A stretch of DNA of 64,000 nt from Bacillus sp. SD075 (GTDB lineage: Bacteria; Bacillota; Bacilli; Bacillales; DSM-1321), in assembly GCF_017355165.1 (NCBI RefSeq), contig NZ_JADILK010000009.1, positions 1 to 64,000 of the forward strand, given 5' to 3'. Within the stretch, counting starts at the first letter, position 1, and every line of letters starts with the position of its first letter. This document shows, piece after piece, positions 47,525 to 56,831 of this stretch. The position numbers were made by a program, and so were the translations under genes. The notes beneath the pieces were generated by a model, which searched no databases, was not told the DNA's origin, and saw only the letters and a program-made list of their open reading frames with translations.

Positions 47525-48224
47525 ATACCTGTGCCTCCATAAAGGTAGATTCTAATGAACTTTCACCTATTATATTTTGTATTTCATCATGCAGGATGAT
47601 TTTTCCCTCTTTTAAAATAGCCACTGTATTACAAATTTTCTCTGCCACATCCAGAAGATGCGTCGAGAAAAACACTGTACCGCCCATTTCAACATATTGT
47701 TTAATTAACCCCTTAAAAACTAAAACGGCATTTGGATCTAATCCATTCAACGGTTCATCCATAATGATGATCGGGGGATTAATGGTAAAAGCCGCTATCA
47801 GGGATACCTTATGCATCATTCCATAAGAATAACTTCCCATTGGCTTTTTAATGGACTCCTGCATCCCAAACCGATTGATATATTTCCCCAAACATTCTTT
47901 ATCATCATTTTCATATAGGTTCATCAAGAAACGAATCCAATCAAACCCCGAAACATTGTTAAATACATTGATCGTATCAGGGATGAAAAAAAATTGTTTT
48001 TTATATGCTATGCCGTCTTCTTTGGTTAGGCCATTTATTTCAACCTTTCCATTTTCAGAATCTAAAATACCTGTAATAATGTTCAGCGTCGTGGTTTTAC
48101 CGGCACCGTTTGCTCCTATAAAACCTAAGATTTCCCCTTTTTTGATTTCTAGATTTACACCATTCAAAATCTTCTTGGCCGAGTAGCTTTTCTCTAAATC
48201 TGTGATGCTTAACAAAGTTATCAT
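47499..48224 (-). CDS. ABC transporter ATPase, second transporter
   Basis: A 241-residue ATPase of the CcmA/DrrA-like exporter group: Walker A G-A-N-G-A-G-K-T-T, Walker B PIIIMDEPLNGLDPN and switch His in FFSTHLLD. The signature motif is degenerate: where LSGGM is expected it reads S-Y-S-Y-G-M-M-H-K, so the usual Gly-Gly is lost, as happens in some exporter ATPases of this type. It is encoded after the YxlG-like permease with a 40-base gap and overlaps the next permease. Confidence 0.85.
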   Translation of the reverse strand: MITLLSITDLEKSYSAKKILNGVNLEIKKGEILGFIGANGAGKTTTLNIITGILDSENGKVEINGLTKEDGIAYKKQFFFIPDTINVFNNVSGFDWIRFLMNLYENDDKECLGKYINRFGMQESIKKPMGSYSYGMMHKVSLIAAFTINPPIIIMDEPLNGLDPNAVLVFKGLIKQYVEMGGTVFFSTHLLDVAEKICNTVAILKEGKIILHDEIQNIIGESSLESTFMEAQVYEGKISVN

Positions 48225-48264
48225 CCTCCCATCACTTCATGGTTAGCACATTTCCATCCCCAAC

Positions 48265-49053
48265 TTACTCATTATTGAATTTCTTTTTTGAAATCCATAT
48301 ATTCGTGACCAATATCGTTACTGCCGTCAACGCAAGTGCAGCTAATGCGCCCCAAATCGCCTGTGAATTGACTGTGCCTAAAATCAGTACTTCCATGGCA
48401 TGTTTACTCATACTTGCCGGATTCACATTGTCTATTACCGGACTTAATCCAACTATGATTCTGCAGCCGAGGAGACATACTATCGAAATTAAGGCAATAA
48501 TACCCTGACTATTAAAAATGGTACTGATCATCGTCGTGAATGAAACGATAAATAGGATCCACAGCAGATAGAACAGCAAAGCCACTAGTAAATCCGCAAA
48601 ATCAACACTCGTAAACAAAAAAACTACATACAGATATGAAACCAAGTATCCCAATGCTACACTGCAGGCAACAAACAGATAATTGGAAATGATTTTCCCG
48701 CTTATATAAGATCCAACCGTCACGGGCCTTGTAAGAATGAAGGCCAGCATACCATTTGCTTTATCGGATTGTACGACCCCCATCATGGAAACGATGATGA
48801 TCATGACCCCTAGCTGATCAAATTGAGACCCTAAGGTACTAGCAAGAACTTCGCCGCCTTTTTGGGCAGCCATGCTTGGATCAATGGTAATTCCTTGGCC
48901 CCCGCCAAGTGCCTCTAATATTGAAGGTAAATAATAGCTTACAACTGGTTGAGTTATTCCTAAAAATATAAAAACAAGCGGCAGCCAGATCACTTTAAAT
49001 TCACGTATCATCTGAACAAATTCCTTTTTAGCTAAAACGGCAAAATTATTCAT
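48265..49053 (-). CDS. ABC-2 type permease (YxlG-like)
   Basis: A 262-residue permease with six hydrophobic segments; the N-terminus (AVLAKKEFVQMIREFKVIWLPLVFIFLGITQPV) and the segment DKANGMLAFILTRPVTVGSYISGKIISNYLF are typical of ABC-2 permeases. The start overlaps the stop of the ATPase gene by four bases. Gene order with the PLD-N-like protein and ATPase equals yxlE-yxlF-yxlG of B. subtilis. Confidence 0.85.
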   Translation of the reverse strand: MNNFAVLAKKEFVQMIREFKVIWLPLVFIFLGITQPVVSYYLPSILEALGGGQGITIDPSMAAQKGGEVLASTLGSQFDQLGVMIIIVSMMGVVQSDKANGMLAFILTRPVTVGSYISGKIISNYLFVACSVALGYLVSYLYVVFLFTSVDFADLLVALLFYLLWILFIVSFTTMISTIFNSQGIIALISIVCLLGCRIIVGLSPVIDNVNPASMSKHAMEVLILGTVNSQAIWGALAALALTAVTILVTNIWISKKKFNNE

Positions 49054-49955
49054 TTTTCCACCACCAATTTTAAGAATATCTCTTCCAATGTATCGTTATC
49101 TATTTCGAACCTTACCAAATCAACATTATGCTCCAAAGCATTCGCCAGTAACATATTCTTGTTTGACTCAATATTTTCCACTTCTATCTTCAATTTATTT
49201 CCCATTACCTCTACACCTTTGACAAAGTTCAAGCTTTTAACATTTTCAATCCATTTTTGACTTTTAGATGTTATGTCGACATTGATTTTATTTCCGCTAT
49301 TCCTATTTAACAATTCCGACATTGTTGTGTCCTCAATTTTTTTACCACTTTTTATAATGACAAACCTCTCACATATTTCTTCTGCATCGCTTAATATATG
49401 CGTCGATAATAAAATTGTCGTATCCTTCTTTATCTCTTTTATGATATTCAGCACTTCTCTCCTGCCGATTGGATCTAATGCCGAAACCGGTTCATCCATG
49501 ACAATCAATGCTGGCTTATGTAACAGTGCCTGTGCAATTCCAAGCCTTTGTTTCATTCCGCCTGAAAAAGTCCGCACCTTTGAATTCTCTTCCCCGCTCA
49601 ACCCCACTTTCGACAATATCTCTGGAATGCCGCTTAATAACTCTTCCTTCTTGATACCCGAGAGCTGCCCCATGAAAGTAAGGGTTTCTTTGGCAGTCAT
49701 CCATTGAAAGAAGTTAGGGTATTGTGGTAAGTAGCCTATTTCCTTTTTCATTTTTGAAATTTTCTTACCATCAAGCAATACTTCTCCCATACTTGGATCT
49801 ATAATATCTGCAATCACTTTTATTAGTGTCGATTTACCAGCCCCATTGGGCCCTATCAATCCAACACATTCGCCTGATTGCAATTCCATTGAAAAATTAT
49901 TGACCGCTGTTTTTTCTTTGAATTTTTTTGTAACATTTTTAATCTCTAATTTCAT
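49050..49955 (-). CDS. ABC-2 transporter ATPase (YxlF-like)
   Basis: A 301-residue ATPase: Walker A G-P-N-G-A-G-K-S-T, Q-loop YLPQYPNFFQWMT, signature F-S-G-G-M-K-Q-R, Walker B LIVMDEPVSALDPIGR and switch His in LLSTHIL, with a C-terminal extension of about 80 residues typical of DrrA/YxlF-type exporters. ATGA-type overlaps link it to the genes on both sides. Confidence 0.9.
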   Translation of the reverse strand: MKLEIKNVTKKFKEKTAVNNFSMELQSGECVGLIGPNGAGKSTLIKVIADIIDPSMGEVLLDGKKISKMKKEIGYLPQYPNFFQWMTAKETLTFMGQLSGIKKEELLSGIPEILSKVGLSGEENSKVRTFSGGMKQRLGIAQALLHKPALIVMDEPVSALDPIGRREVLNIIKEIKKDTTILLSTHILSDAEEICERFVIIKSGKKIEDTTMSELLNRNSGNKINVDITSKSQKWIENVKSLNFVKGVEVMGNKLKIEVENIESNKNMLLANALEHNVDLVRFEIDNDTLEEIFLKLVVEK

Positions 49956-50191
49956 ATTCTCTCACTGTCCTTTCTACCAATAACGAAGTACAGAATTGGA
50001 CCGATAGTATTTGCAAAAATAATGATGAGTGTCCACATTAAAACATTTTTCCGTGTCTTTCGATTTCTGTATAAATCAATTAATGCTATAAGCACTAAAA
50101 TCAATCCAATAGCAATTACCGGTAAAATAATCGGCAGAATAGACATGAAATCAATATCTTTCAATTCGTTCCATCCATAATGCAACTCCAT
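49952..50191 (-). CDS. PLDc_N-type small membrane protein (YxlE-like)
   Basis: A 79-residue protein with two membrane spans and the PLD-nuclease N-terminal-domain pattern (LIALIDLYRNRKTRKNVLMWTLIIIFANTIGPILYFVIGRKD). The open frame begins with GTG at 50198-50200, but that codon lies inside the ribosome site AAAGGAGTGG; the ATG at 50191 is spaced eight bases from it and is the better start. B. subtilis YxlE has the same place in the sigY-yxl operon. Here no sigma factor or anti-sigma gene precedes it. Confidence 0.8.
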   Translation of the reverse strand: MELHYGWNELKDIDFMSILPIILPVIAIGLILVLIALIDLYRNRKTRKNVLMWTLIIIFANTIGPILYFVIGRKDSERI

Positions 50192-50220
50192 ATATACCAC
50201 TCCTTTGAAAACGAAATATT

Positions 50221-50251
50221 ATTATCATTATCGATAATGATAACATGTAAA
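50221..50251 (-). promoter_or_regulatory. ABC operon promoter with 22-bp palindromic operator
   Basis: TTATCATTATC (50222-50232) is followed at once by its exact inverse complement GATAATGATAA (50233-50243). On the minus strand a TTTACA (50251-50246) and a GATAAT (50226-50221) frame it as -35 and -10 (spacer 19), about 30 bases before the YxlE-like start. The same core is in the NRPS operon promoter at 45291. Confidence 0.6.
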
Positions 50252-50596
50252 TTGGAATTTTGCACCTGTTTTTTTCTTAATAAAATATTGTTTTAGTTTT
50301 TATTGTTATTTATAATGATAATATTATCACAATGAATAATAATAAAAATATAGCGATATTTATTAATTTTTGAAGAAAAGACATTTATTTTTCACAATTG
50401 AAATTATTTATAAAAAGCTTATTATTTACTTCGAAAAAATATTTCTGTACTATTATTTTTCGAACCTTATCATTTTCATTTATATGAGAATGATTCAAAC
50501 AATACAATATATGACGAATTAAACTTATTATTCATGGTCAACATTAAAATTGATTAAAAATTATCCAGTTATAATTTTCAATGTGAGGAGAATAAG
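50252..50596. other. Divergent regulatory region before the winged-helix regulator
   Basis: No gene. It holds two more inverted repeats: TGATAATATTATCA (50316-50329, perfect) and ATCATTTTCAT (50469-50479) with ATGAGAATGAT (50484-50494), one mismatch, plus a TATAAT at 50570-50575 likely serving the regulator gene. The half-sites TGATAAT resemble those of the 50221 operator. Confidence 0.5.
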
Positions 50597-51142
50597 ATGA
50601 TTAATAAAGCCGAAATTTTAATGCATCCTGTAAGAATAAAGATTTCCCAAGCTTTAATGAGAAACAGGGAAAATGGTTTAACACCATTAGAAATGTTAAA
50701 AATCATTAAAGACGTACCCCAAGCAACATTATATAGACATATACAGGTTTTGTTGGATTCAGGGGTCATTCGCATTGTAAAAGAGAAGAAAGTGAGATCC
50801 GTTTCCGAAAAATACTATGTTTTAAATGAAGAAGAAGCACGACTTAGCGGGGATGAATGGAAAAAATCTTCTAATGAGAAAAAGGTGAACTATTTTTCTT
50901 ATTATCAGTTATCCCTTATGACTCAATATCAAAACTATCTTACTAAATTAGAAGAAAGAGACTGCGCGGAAGATGGTTCAACCTTTTCCCTCTTAGAGCT
51001 AAAGCTTGATGATGAAAGCTTTATTAACTTCCAAAATGAATTGAACGATTTAATGTTAAAATACTACAAAGCTACGAATCAAAGTGCTAGACAGGACTCT
51101 CCTATTCGAACAATCGGCGTTACAATTATTCCAGAATCTTAA
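50597..51142 (+). CDS. Winged-helix (ArsR/HTH_20-type) regulator
   Basis: A 181-residue protein. Residues 1-80 form a winged helix: ILMHPVRIKISQALM, the recognition helix VPQATLYRHIQVLLDSGVIRIV and the wing KVRSVSEKYYVLN. The rest is helical, of the kind that carries dimerisation or ligand binding in this group (HTH_20 plus an extra domain). There are no paired Cys ligands. GAGGAG precedes the ATG. It is divergent from the ABC operon and is the natural candidate to bind the shared palindromes at 50222 and 45292; that is inference from position. Confidence 0.75.
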   Translation: MINKAEILMHPVRIKISQALMRNRENGLTPLEMLKIIKDVPQATLYRHIQVLLDSGVIRIVKEKKVRSVSEKYYVLNEEEARLSGDEWKKSSNEKKVNYFSYYQLSLMTQYQNYLTKLEERDCAEDGSTFSLLELKLDDESFINFQNELNDLMLKYYKATNQSARQDSPIRTIGVTIIPES

Positions 51143-51338
51143 AAAATGAAACGGCTGTTCCAAAACCATGGACTCAAGAATCATGAATAATATAGAAAAA
51201 TCTGTTAGGAAACATATCTATATATTCACCAGCCAAAATGGTTCCAGTCTCCGTTTTGAAACAGCGCTTCATTATGGAAGAAATTCCGAAAGGGGCTAAC
51301 CATCCGTTTTTGGACAGGTCAAAACAGAGATACCGTTG

Positions 51339-51899
51339 TCAGCAGCCCGCCAATGCTTCCTTGATACTGCCGTATACTTCGTCCCACAGGTGTTTTTCTT
51401 CAGCAAAAGCCGCAGTTATCTTTTTAATAACTGCTTTTTGCTCTGGCTCGAAACGTTCATCATCCTTGGCCGGCAGGTCAGACCTTAACTCCATTACGTA
51501 CTCTTGTACCTTTGGTGCACGAGGTCCCCAAACAGCTTTTTCTTCCCCATTCTTATCAATGAATATAAAAATGGGAATCGAACGCGATGTTCCATTCGTT
51601 AAGTATTGATCCATCAGTTCAAGGTTTTGATCTCGTAAAACCATGCGAGTTTCAATATTTGCCGCTTCAGATATATTTAGCAGAATTGGAATGTTCATCA
51701 TTGCGTCTCCGCACCAGTCTTCAGTAATGCAAATGGTTCGTAGTTCCTTCATCTTTACTTCATCAAAAAAACCTTGGTCCTCTGCAGGTATGGAAAAACC
51801 CTCCTGGACCGATTGTAAGTTTTCTTTATGAACCTTCAACGAAGATATAAATTCTTTAGCAGGAATCCCCTTTTCAAACCATTCATTCAGTGTCGTCAT
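51339..51899 (-). CDS. Thioredoxin-fold protein with single-Cys motif
   Basis: A 186-residue cytoplasmic protein of the Bacillus thioredoxin-like group. The active-site region reads C-I-T-E-D-W-C-G-D-A-M-M-N-I-P-I-L-L: the first Cys of a W-C-x-x-C motif is present, the second is Ala. The cis-Pro segment S-I-P-I-F-I-F-I-D is intact. I recall that members of this group often have the W-C-G-D-A form, so it is probably normal here and suggests a monothiol or non-redox role. GGAGAAAG lies before the ATG. Monocistronic. Confidence 0.75.
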   Translation of the reverse strand: MTTLNEWFEKGIPAKEFISSLKVHKENLQSVQEGFSIPAEDQGFFDEVKMKELRTICITEDWCGDAMMNIPILLNISEAANIETRMVLRDQNLELMDQYLTNGTSRSIPIFIFIDKNGEEKAVWGPRAPKVQEYVMELRSDLPAKDDERFEPEQKAVIKKITAAFAEEKHLWDEVYGSIKEALAGC

Positions 51900-52111
51900 A
51901 CTCTTTCTCCTAACTATTTTTAAATTAAAAGTACCATAAACCCCTTATTTTTTCATTGTTTCCACACTGAAAAATAAAATTCCGAATTGGTAAATTAAAA
52001 CCATGTTTTTCTTTCCGGTGTAAAGGGAAAACTTTAAATACATTCAATAGCTTACTAACTAACTATTTTATATCGTTAAAACATTGTTTTCTAGTTTAGG
52101 AGATGAAATTT

Positions 52112-52963
52112 GTGGAAGGTTTTCTCTTTGCACTCCTCCCTGCATTGACATGGGGCAGCTTAGTGCTTGTATCCGAAAAACTCGGAGGCAACTCTTATAA
52201 TCAAACACTTGGCATTACAATCGGTTCATTACTTTTTGCCATCATGATGTCTTTGATCAATCCGCCGGAATGGAGTAGTCTAGTGTGGATTGTCGGCATC
52301 ATTTCCGGGATAGGCTGGGCATTCGGGCAATTATTTCAATTCAATAGCGTCAAGGAAATCGGGGTATCGAAAACCGTTCCAAGCTCAACAGGGTTGCAAA
52401 TTATAGGAAATACATTTTTTGCGGTAATCATTTTTAGGGAATGGAATGACAAGATTACAATCATCATCGGCATTGTGGCAATAATCTGTTTGATTACGGG
52501 TGTCTTGCTGACGAGCTACGGCGATGGTGATAACAAAAAAGAAGGAAGTATGAAAAAAGGGGTTTTTCACCTATCTATTTCAACGGCGGGTTATATTACA
52601 TATGTCATTGTTGTCAGATGGAATGAAGTTGACGGATGGTCGGCGATCTTGCCGCAAGCAATTGGCATGTTCCTAGCTGCCTTGCTCCTATCCATCAAAC
52701 ATAAACCGTTTAATAAATATGCAGGAAGAAATATTCTAACCGGAATGATGTGGGCAGTAGGTAATATCGGCCTCCTGCTCGCTAATCCAAAAGTGGGCGT
52801 TGCCATCGCATTTTCATTTTCCCAAATGGGAATCGTCATTTCCACTTTAGGAGGCATCTTTCTTTTAGGAGAGAAAAAATCCAAAAAGCAAATGGCCTTC
52901 GTCATCATCGGAAGTTTGCTCGTAATTGCTGGCGGAATCATGATCGGCTTTACAAAAGAATAG
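52112..52963 (+). CDS. glcU: Glucose uptake protein GlcU
   Basis: A ten-span DMT/GRP-type sugar permease of about 283 residues: start LFALLPALTWGSLVLVSEKLGGNSYNQTLG, central FGQLFQFNSVKEIGVSKTVPSSTGLQIIGN and end FLLGEKKSKKQMAFVIIGSLLVIAGG match the Bacillus GlcU family, which imports glucose with protons. An ATG exists at 52103 but abuts TTAGGAG with no spacing; the in-frame GTG at 52112 is nine bases downstream and fits the family start. It is 15 bases from gdh, the usual glcU-gdh operon, which in B. subtilis is forespore-expressed. Confidence 0.88.
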   Translation: MEGFLFALLPALTWGSLVLVSEKLGGNSYNQTLGITIGSLLFAIMMSLINPPEWSSLVWIVGIISGIGWAFGQLFQFNSVKEIGVSKTVPSSTGLQIIGNTFFAVIIFREWNDKITIIIGIVAIICLITGVLLTSYGDGDNKKEGSMKKGVFHLSISTAGYITYVIVVRWNEVDGWSAILPQAIGMFLAALLLSIKHKPFNKYAGRNILTGMMWAVGNIGLLLANPKVGVAIAFSFSQMGIVISTLGGIFLLGEKKSKKQMAFVIIGSLLVIAGGIMIGFTKE

Positions 52964-52978
52964 TCAAAGGAGAGGTAA

Positions 52979-53767
<789 letters not shown>

Positions 53768-53825
53768 ACTTAACTTGGCTTATTAGCAAGAAACATTCAT
53801 GTATATGGATAGGAGAAAAGAATTT

Positions 53826-53859
53826 GAGGGACTGGGGAATTCTCCTTAGTCTCCCTTTT
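53826..53859 (+). terminator. Terminator of glcU-gdh
   Basis: GAGGGACTGGGGA (from 53826) and TCTCC..AGTCTCCC (to 53855) form an interrupted stem followed by TTTT. Confidence 0.55.
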
Positions 53860-53924
53860 CTTTGTCCTCACCATATATATGGACTTGAATTTGAATGGAG
53901 TCTAATGAAAATTTGAGATATCCC

Positions 53925-55277
53925 TTATTCCAAATAATTTGCAATTTCTTCATCAGCGAAGCGATTTCTTGGATTCTTTAGTCCAAGGTGATCACGGAGA
54001 GTATCCCCTTCATAGTCCAAACGGAACAAACCCCTCTCCTGTAAAATTGGAACAACCTTCTCGACGAAATCCTCTAAGTCGCCTGGTAACAGTGGAAATT
54101 GAAGCATAAAGCCATCTGCAGCTTTTTCAGTAAACCATACCTGCATTTCATCAGCTACTTGAGTTGGTGTACCGACAAATCTATCTCGTCTGGCAGGACT
54201 GAAAAATCTCGCATATAATTCACCCACTTTTATGTCTTCTTCACCAATAATTTTCTTCATTTCATTAAAGTTACTTTGTATGCTATTTACTGATGGAAAT
54301 TCAACGTCCTTCGCAGGTGTATCTAAAGAATATTTTGAAAAATCCACGTTGCCCATATAACCAGAAATGAATTTCAAACTCTCATAAGGGTCAACGAGAC
54401 TTTGGAGTTTATTGTATTTTTGAATGGCTATTTCCTCGGTTTCTCCGATAATAGGTGAAATGCCTTGAAGGATGTGGAGCTCTTCCGCGCTTCTTCCAAA
54501 ATCCGTTAAAGACGATTTTAATTCTTGATAATATCGTTTGGATTCTTCAATGTTATCCCAATGTGTAAAAACGACTTCGGCTGTTCGAGCGGCTAATCGC
54601 TGCCCTGGTATAGACGCACCCGCTTGAATGATAACCGGCTGCCCCTGCGCCGAACGTGCAATATTCAATGGACCTTTTACCGAAAAATAGTTGCCTTTAT
54701 ACCGGAGCTCATGCACTTTATCAGGATCAAAAAATTGTCCCGATTCTTTGTTATGCACAAACGCATCATCTTCCCACGAATCCCATAATCCTTGGACAAC
54801 GTCGATGAACTCCTCCGCTCGTTCATAACGATGATCGTGTGCCCAATGTTTATCACGACTGAAATTCAAGGCCGTCTCCCCGGTCGCATCAGCTGTAGTA
54901 ACAACATTCCATCCCACCCGTCCGCCGCTTATATGGTCAACAGAAGCAAATTGGCGAGCGAGTACATATGGTTCACTGTACGTTGTAGAAGCTGTCGCCC
55001 CAATGCCGATTTTCTCTGTCGCTGCCGCTAATGCTGTAATTAGTACAATCGGATCAAATCGATTAAGTATTTGAGGATGCGATTCATGATTAATGGCCAA
55101 ACTATCTGCCACAAAGGCAAGGTCAAATTTCCCTTTTTCTGCAATTTTCGAGAGTCTTTGCAAAGCTTTCGCATCAATACTTGCATTCGGATTAGATGCC
55201 GGATGCCGCCACGACGCAACATGCATACCTGTTCCAATCAGATAAGCAGCTAACTTCATCTTTCTGTCTTGAGCCAT
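53925..55277 (-). CDS. ytnJ: Flavin-dependent monooxygenase, YtnJ/NtaA/SnaA type
   Basis: A 450-residue class C flavin monooxygenase (luciferase-like). Typical blocks: AAYLIGTGMHVASWRHP, FDLAFVADSLA, TATEKIGIGATASTTYSEPYVLARQFASVDHISGGRVGWNVVTT and FVGTPTQVADEMQVWF. It uses FMNH2 from a partner reductase. In B. subtilis the ytnJ product works with YtmO-type enzymes and Tcy transport in the use of S-substituted cysteines. GGAGGG precedes the ATG. Last gene of a minus-strand string beginning at YtmO. Confidence 0.85.
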   Translation of the reverse strand: MAQDRKMKLAAYLIGTGMHVASWRHPASNPNASIDAKALQRLSKIAEKGKFDLAFVADSLAINHESHPQILNRFDPIVLITALAAATEKIGIGATASTTYSEPYVLARQFASVDHISGGRVGWNVVTTADATGETALNFSRDKHWAHDHRYERAEEFIDVVQGLWDSWEDDAFVHNKESGQFFDPDKVHELRYKGNYFSVKGPLNIARSAQGQPVIIQAGASIPGQRLAARTAEVVFTHWDNIEESKRYYQELKSSLTDFGRSAEELHILQGISPIIGETEEIAIQKYNKLQSLVDPYESLKFISGYMGNVDFSKYSLDTPAKDVEFPSVNSIQSNFNEMKKIIGEEDIKVGELYARFFSPARRDRFVGTPTQVADEMQVWFTEKAADGFMLQFPLLPGDLEDFVEKVVPILQERGLFRLDYEGDTLRDHLGLKNPRNRFADEEIANYLE

Positions 55278-55293
55278 TCTAATCCCTCCTTCC

Positions 55294-56148
55294 TTATTTA
55301 TTAGAATAAATCTCCTTATAACTGCTCAATTCTTTCAAGGTAATGAATGTTGGGATATAGTTTCCATTGTAAGTTTCTTCAATAAATTTAGCCGTCTTCT
55401 CTGATTGATAGAGATCAACCAATTTCCTATATATTTCATTGTCTTGATCTTCACTCCTAGCCGCGATGATATTAATATAAGGCTTTGCAGTGCTACTTTC
55501 ATAAATAAGAGCATCTTTCAAATTTAGTCCCGCTTCTACCGCAACTCCATTATTAATCACCGAACCAGCTGTATCTTCCATCACACGCGGGGCACTGGCA
55601 CCATCAACAGGGACAATTTTGATTTTCTTCGGATTTTCCTTTATTTTGTCCTGTCCACCATTCCCGTCAAAGTCATCAACAACCTTTAAGAGTTTTGCTT
55701 CTTGTAATAACAATAAAGCTCTTCCCCAGTTAGCTTGGTCATTGGGCACAGCAATTTGTGCACCATTTGGGATCTCTTCCACCGATTTATATTTGCTTGA
55801 ATACAAACCGAGAGGAGCAATAATTGTAGTCCCAATTGGAACGATGTCTGTATTTTTTTTCGCATTAAATGAATCTAAATAGGCAACATGTTGAAAGGCA
55901 TTGATATCAATATCCCCTTCTGCCAGCGCTTCGTTCGGATCATAGGCCGATGAGAAATTAACAATTTCAATTTCCACCCCTTCTTTTTCAGCCTGTTCCT
56001 TTATAAATTCCCATGTTCGAAGTTCAGAATTTCTAATCCCTACCTTCACTTTCGTTTGTTTCCCTCCTGCATTCGTTGAATCACTTAAGCAACCTGCCAA
56101 TAACACTCCCAAGATAAGCAGTATAGGTAAAATACATTTTTTCATCAT
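55294..56148 (-). CDS. metQ: Second MetQ-type substrate-binding lipoprotein
   Basis: A 284-residue NlpA/MetQ-family lipoprotein with lipobox L-L-A-G-C (Cys 20) and the family blocks KVKVGIRNSELRTWEFIKEQAEKEGVEIEIVNF, DINAFQHVAYLDSF, IAVPNDQANWGRALLLLQEAKLL and GVAVEAGLNLKDALIYESS. It delivers a methionine-like ligand to the MetP/MetN pair. It lies after metP, while another MetQ-type gene lies before metN, so the importer has two binding proteins. The residues in the pocket vary between the two (for example NSELRTWEF versus ISAASIPHAEI), suggesting different ligands. Confidence 0.85.
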   Translation of the reverse strand: MMKKCILPILLILGVLLAGCLSDSTNAGGKQTKVKVGIRNSELRTWEFIKEQAEKEGVEIEIVNFSSAYDPNEALAEGDIDINAFQHVAYLDSFNAKKNTDIVPIGTTIIAPLGLYSSKYKSVEEIPNGAQIAVPNDQANWGRALLLLQEAKLLKVVDDFDGNGGQDKIKENPKKIKIVPVDGASAPRVMEDTAGSVINNGVAVEAGLNLKDALIYESSTAKPYINIIAARSEDQDNEIYRKLVDLYQSEKTAKFIEETYNGNYIPTFITLKELSSYKEIYSNK

Positions 56149-56180
56149 TCATTCCACTCTCCCTTTGTACACTACCACCA

Positions 56181-56831
56181 CTACACTCTTCTAATTTTCC
56201 GTTCGAATATATTACCTAAACTTTGTACTCCCTGAACAACCATTACTAGAATTACAACGGTGACGAATATCGTAATAGTGCTAAAGCGTTGATAACCATA
56301 TGTTATCGCTACATCTCCAAGTCCACCGCCACCTATAGCTCCTGCCATGGCTGTAGCACCCACTAAACCAATTGTTGCAGTTGTTATACTTAGAATTAAA
56401 GACGCAAAAGCCTCAGGCATTAAAAACCTGAAAATAATTTGTAATGGCGTTGCTCCCATGGCTTTCGCGGCTTCAATAATGCCTTCATCCACTTCCAATA
56501 GCGAATTCTCCACAAGTCTTGAGATATATGGGCCAATATGAAGAACGAGTGGCACAATTGCTGCTGTCGTACCAATCGAAGTGCCAACAATTAGTCTTGT
56601 AAATGGAATAATCGCCACAAGCAGGATAATAAAAGGAATCGATCGGAAAATGTTTACAATCGGATTCACGATAGAAAAAATAAATCTATTTTCATAAATA
56701 TGACCTTTTCTTGTTACAACCAATAAAATCCCTAAGAATATTCCAATGATGCTTCCAAAAAAAAGTGAAATACTAACAATGTACAGCGTTTCCCACAAGG
56801 CGTTTAAAATGAGCTCTTTGCTTACTTCCAT
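56181..56831 (-). CDS. metP: Methionine-type ABC permease
   Basis: A MetI/MetP permease of about 216 residues with five spans: LWETLYIVSISLFFGSIIGIFLGILL, PIVNIFRSIPFIILLVAIIPFTRLIVG, EVDEGIIEAAKAMGATPLQIIFRFLMPEA (EAA loop) and AGAIGGGGLGDVAITYGYQRF. An ATG at 56858 is open, but GGAGG with nine bases of spacing supports the ATG at 56831. Even so, the gene starts inside the end of metN, overlapping it by 59 bases. Confidence 0.88.
   Translation of the reverse strand: MEVSKELILNALWETLYIVSISLFFGSIIGIFLGILLVVTRKGHIYENRFIFSIVNPIVNIFRSIPFIILLVAIIPFTRLIVGTSIGTTAAIVPLVLHIGPYISRLVENSLLEVDEGIIEAAKAMGATPLQIIFRFLMPEAFASLILSITTATIGLVGATAMAGAIGGGGLGDVAITYGYQRFSTITIFVTVVILVMVVQGVQSLGNIFERKIRRV

Noticed and set aside
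50222..50243. Standard Fur box (7-1-7)
   Set aside because: The GATAAT hexamers are present but arranged back to back (reverse-reverse-forward-forward) rather than in the usual forward-forward-reverse order, so I keep Fur only as an alternative.
51760..51780. Second catalytic Cys in the thioredoxin-like protein as a meaningful loss
   Set aside because: As I recall, W-C-G-D-A is common in this Bacillus sub-family, so I do not treat it as a defect.
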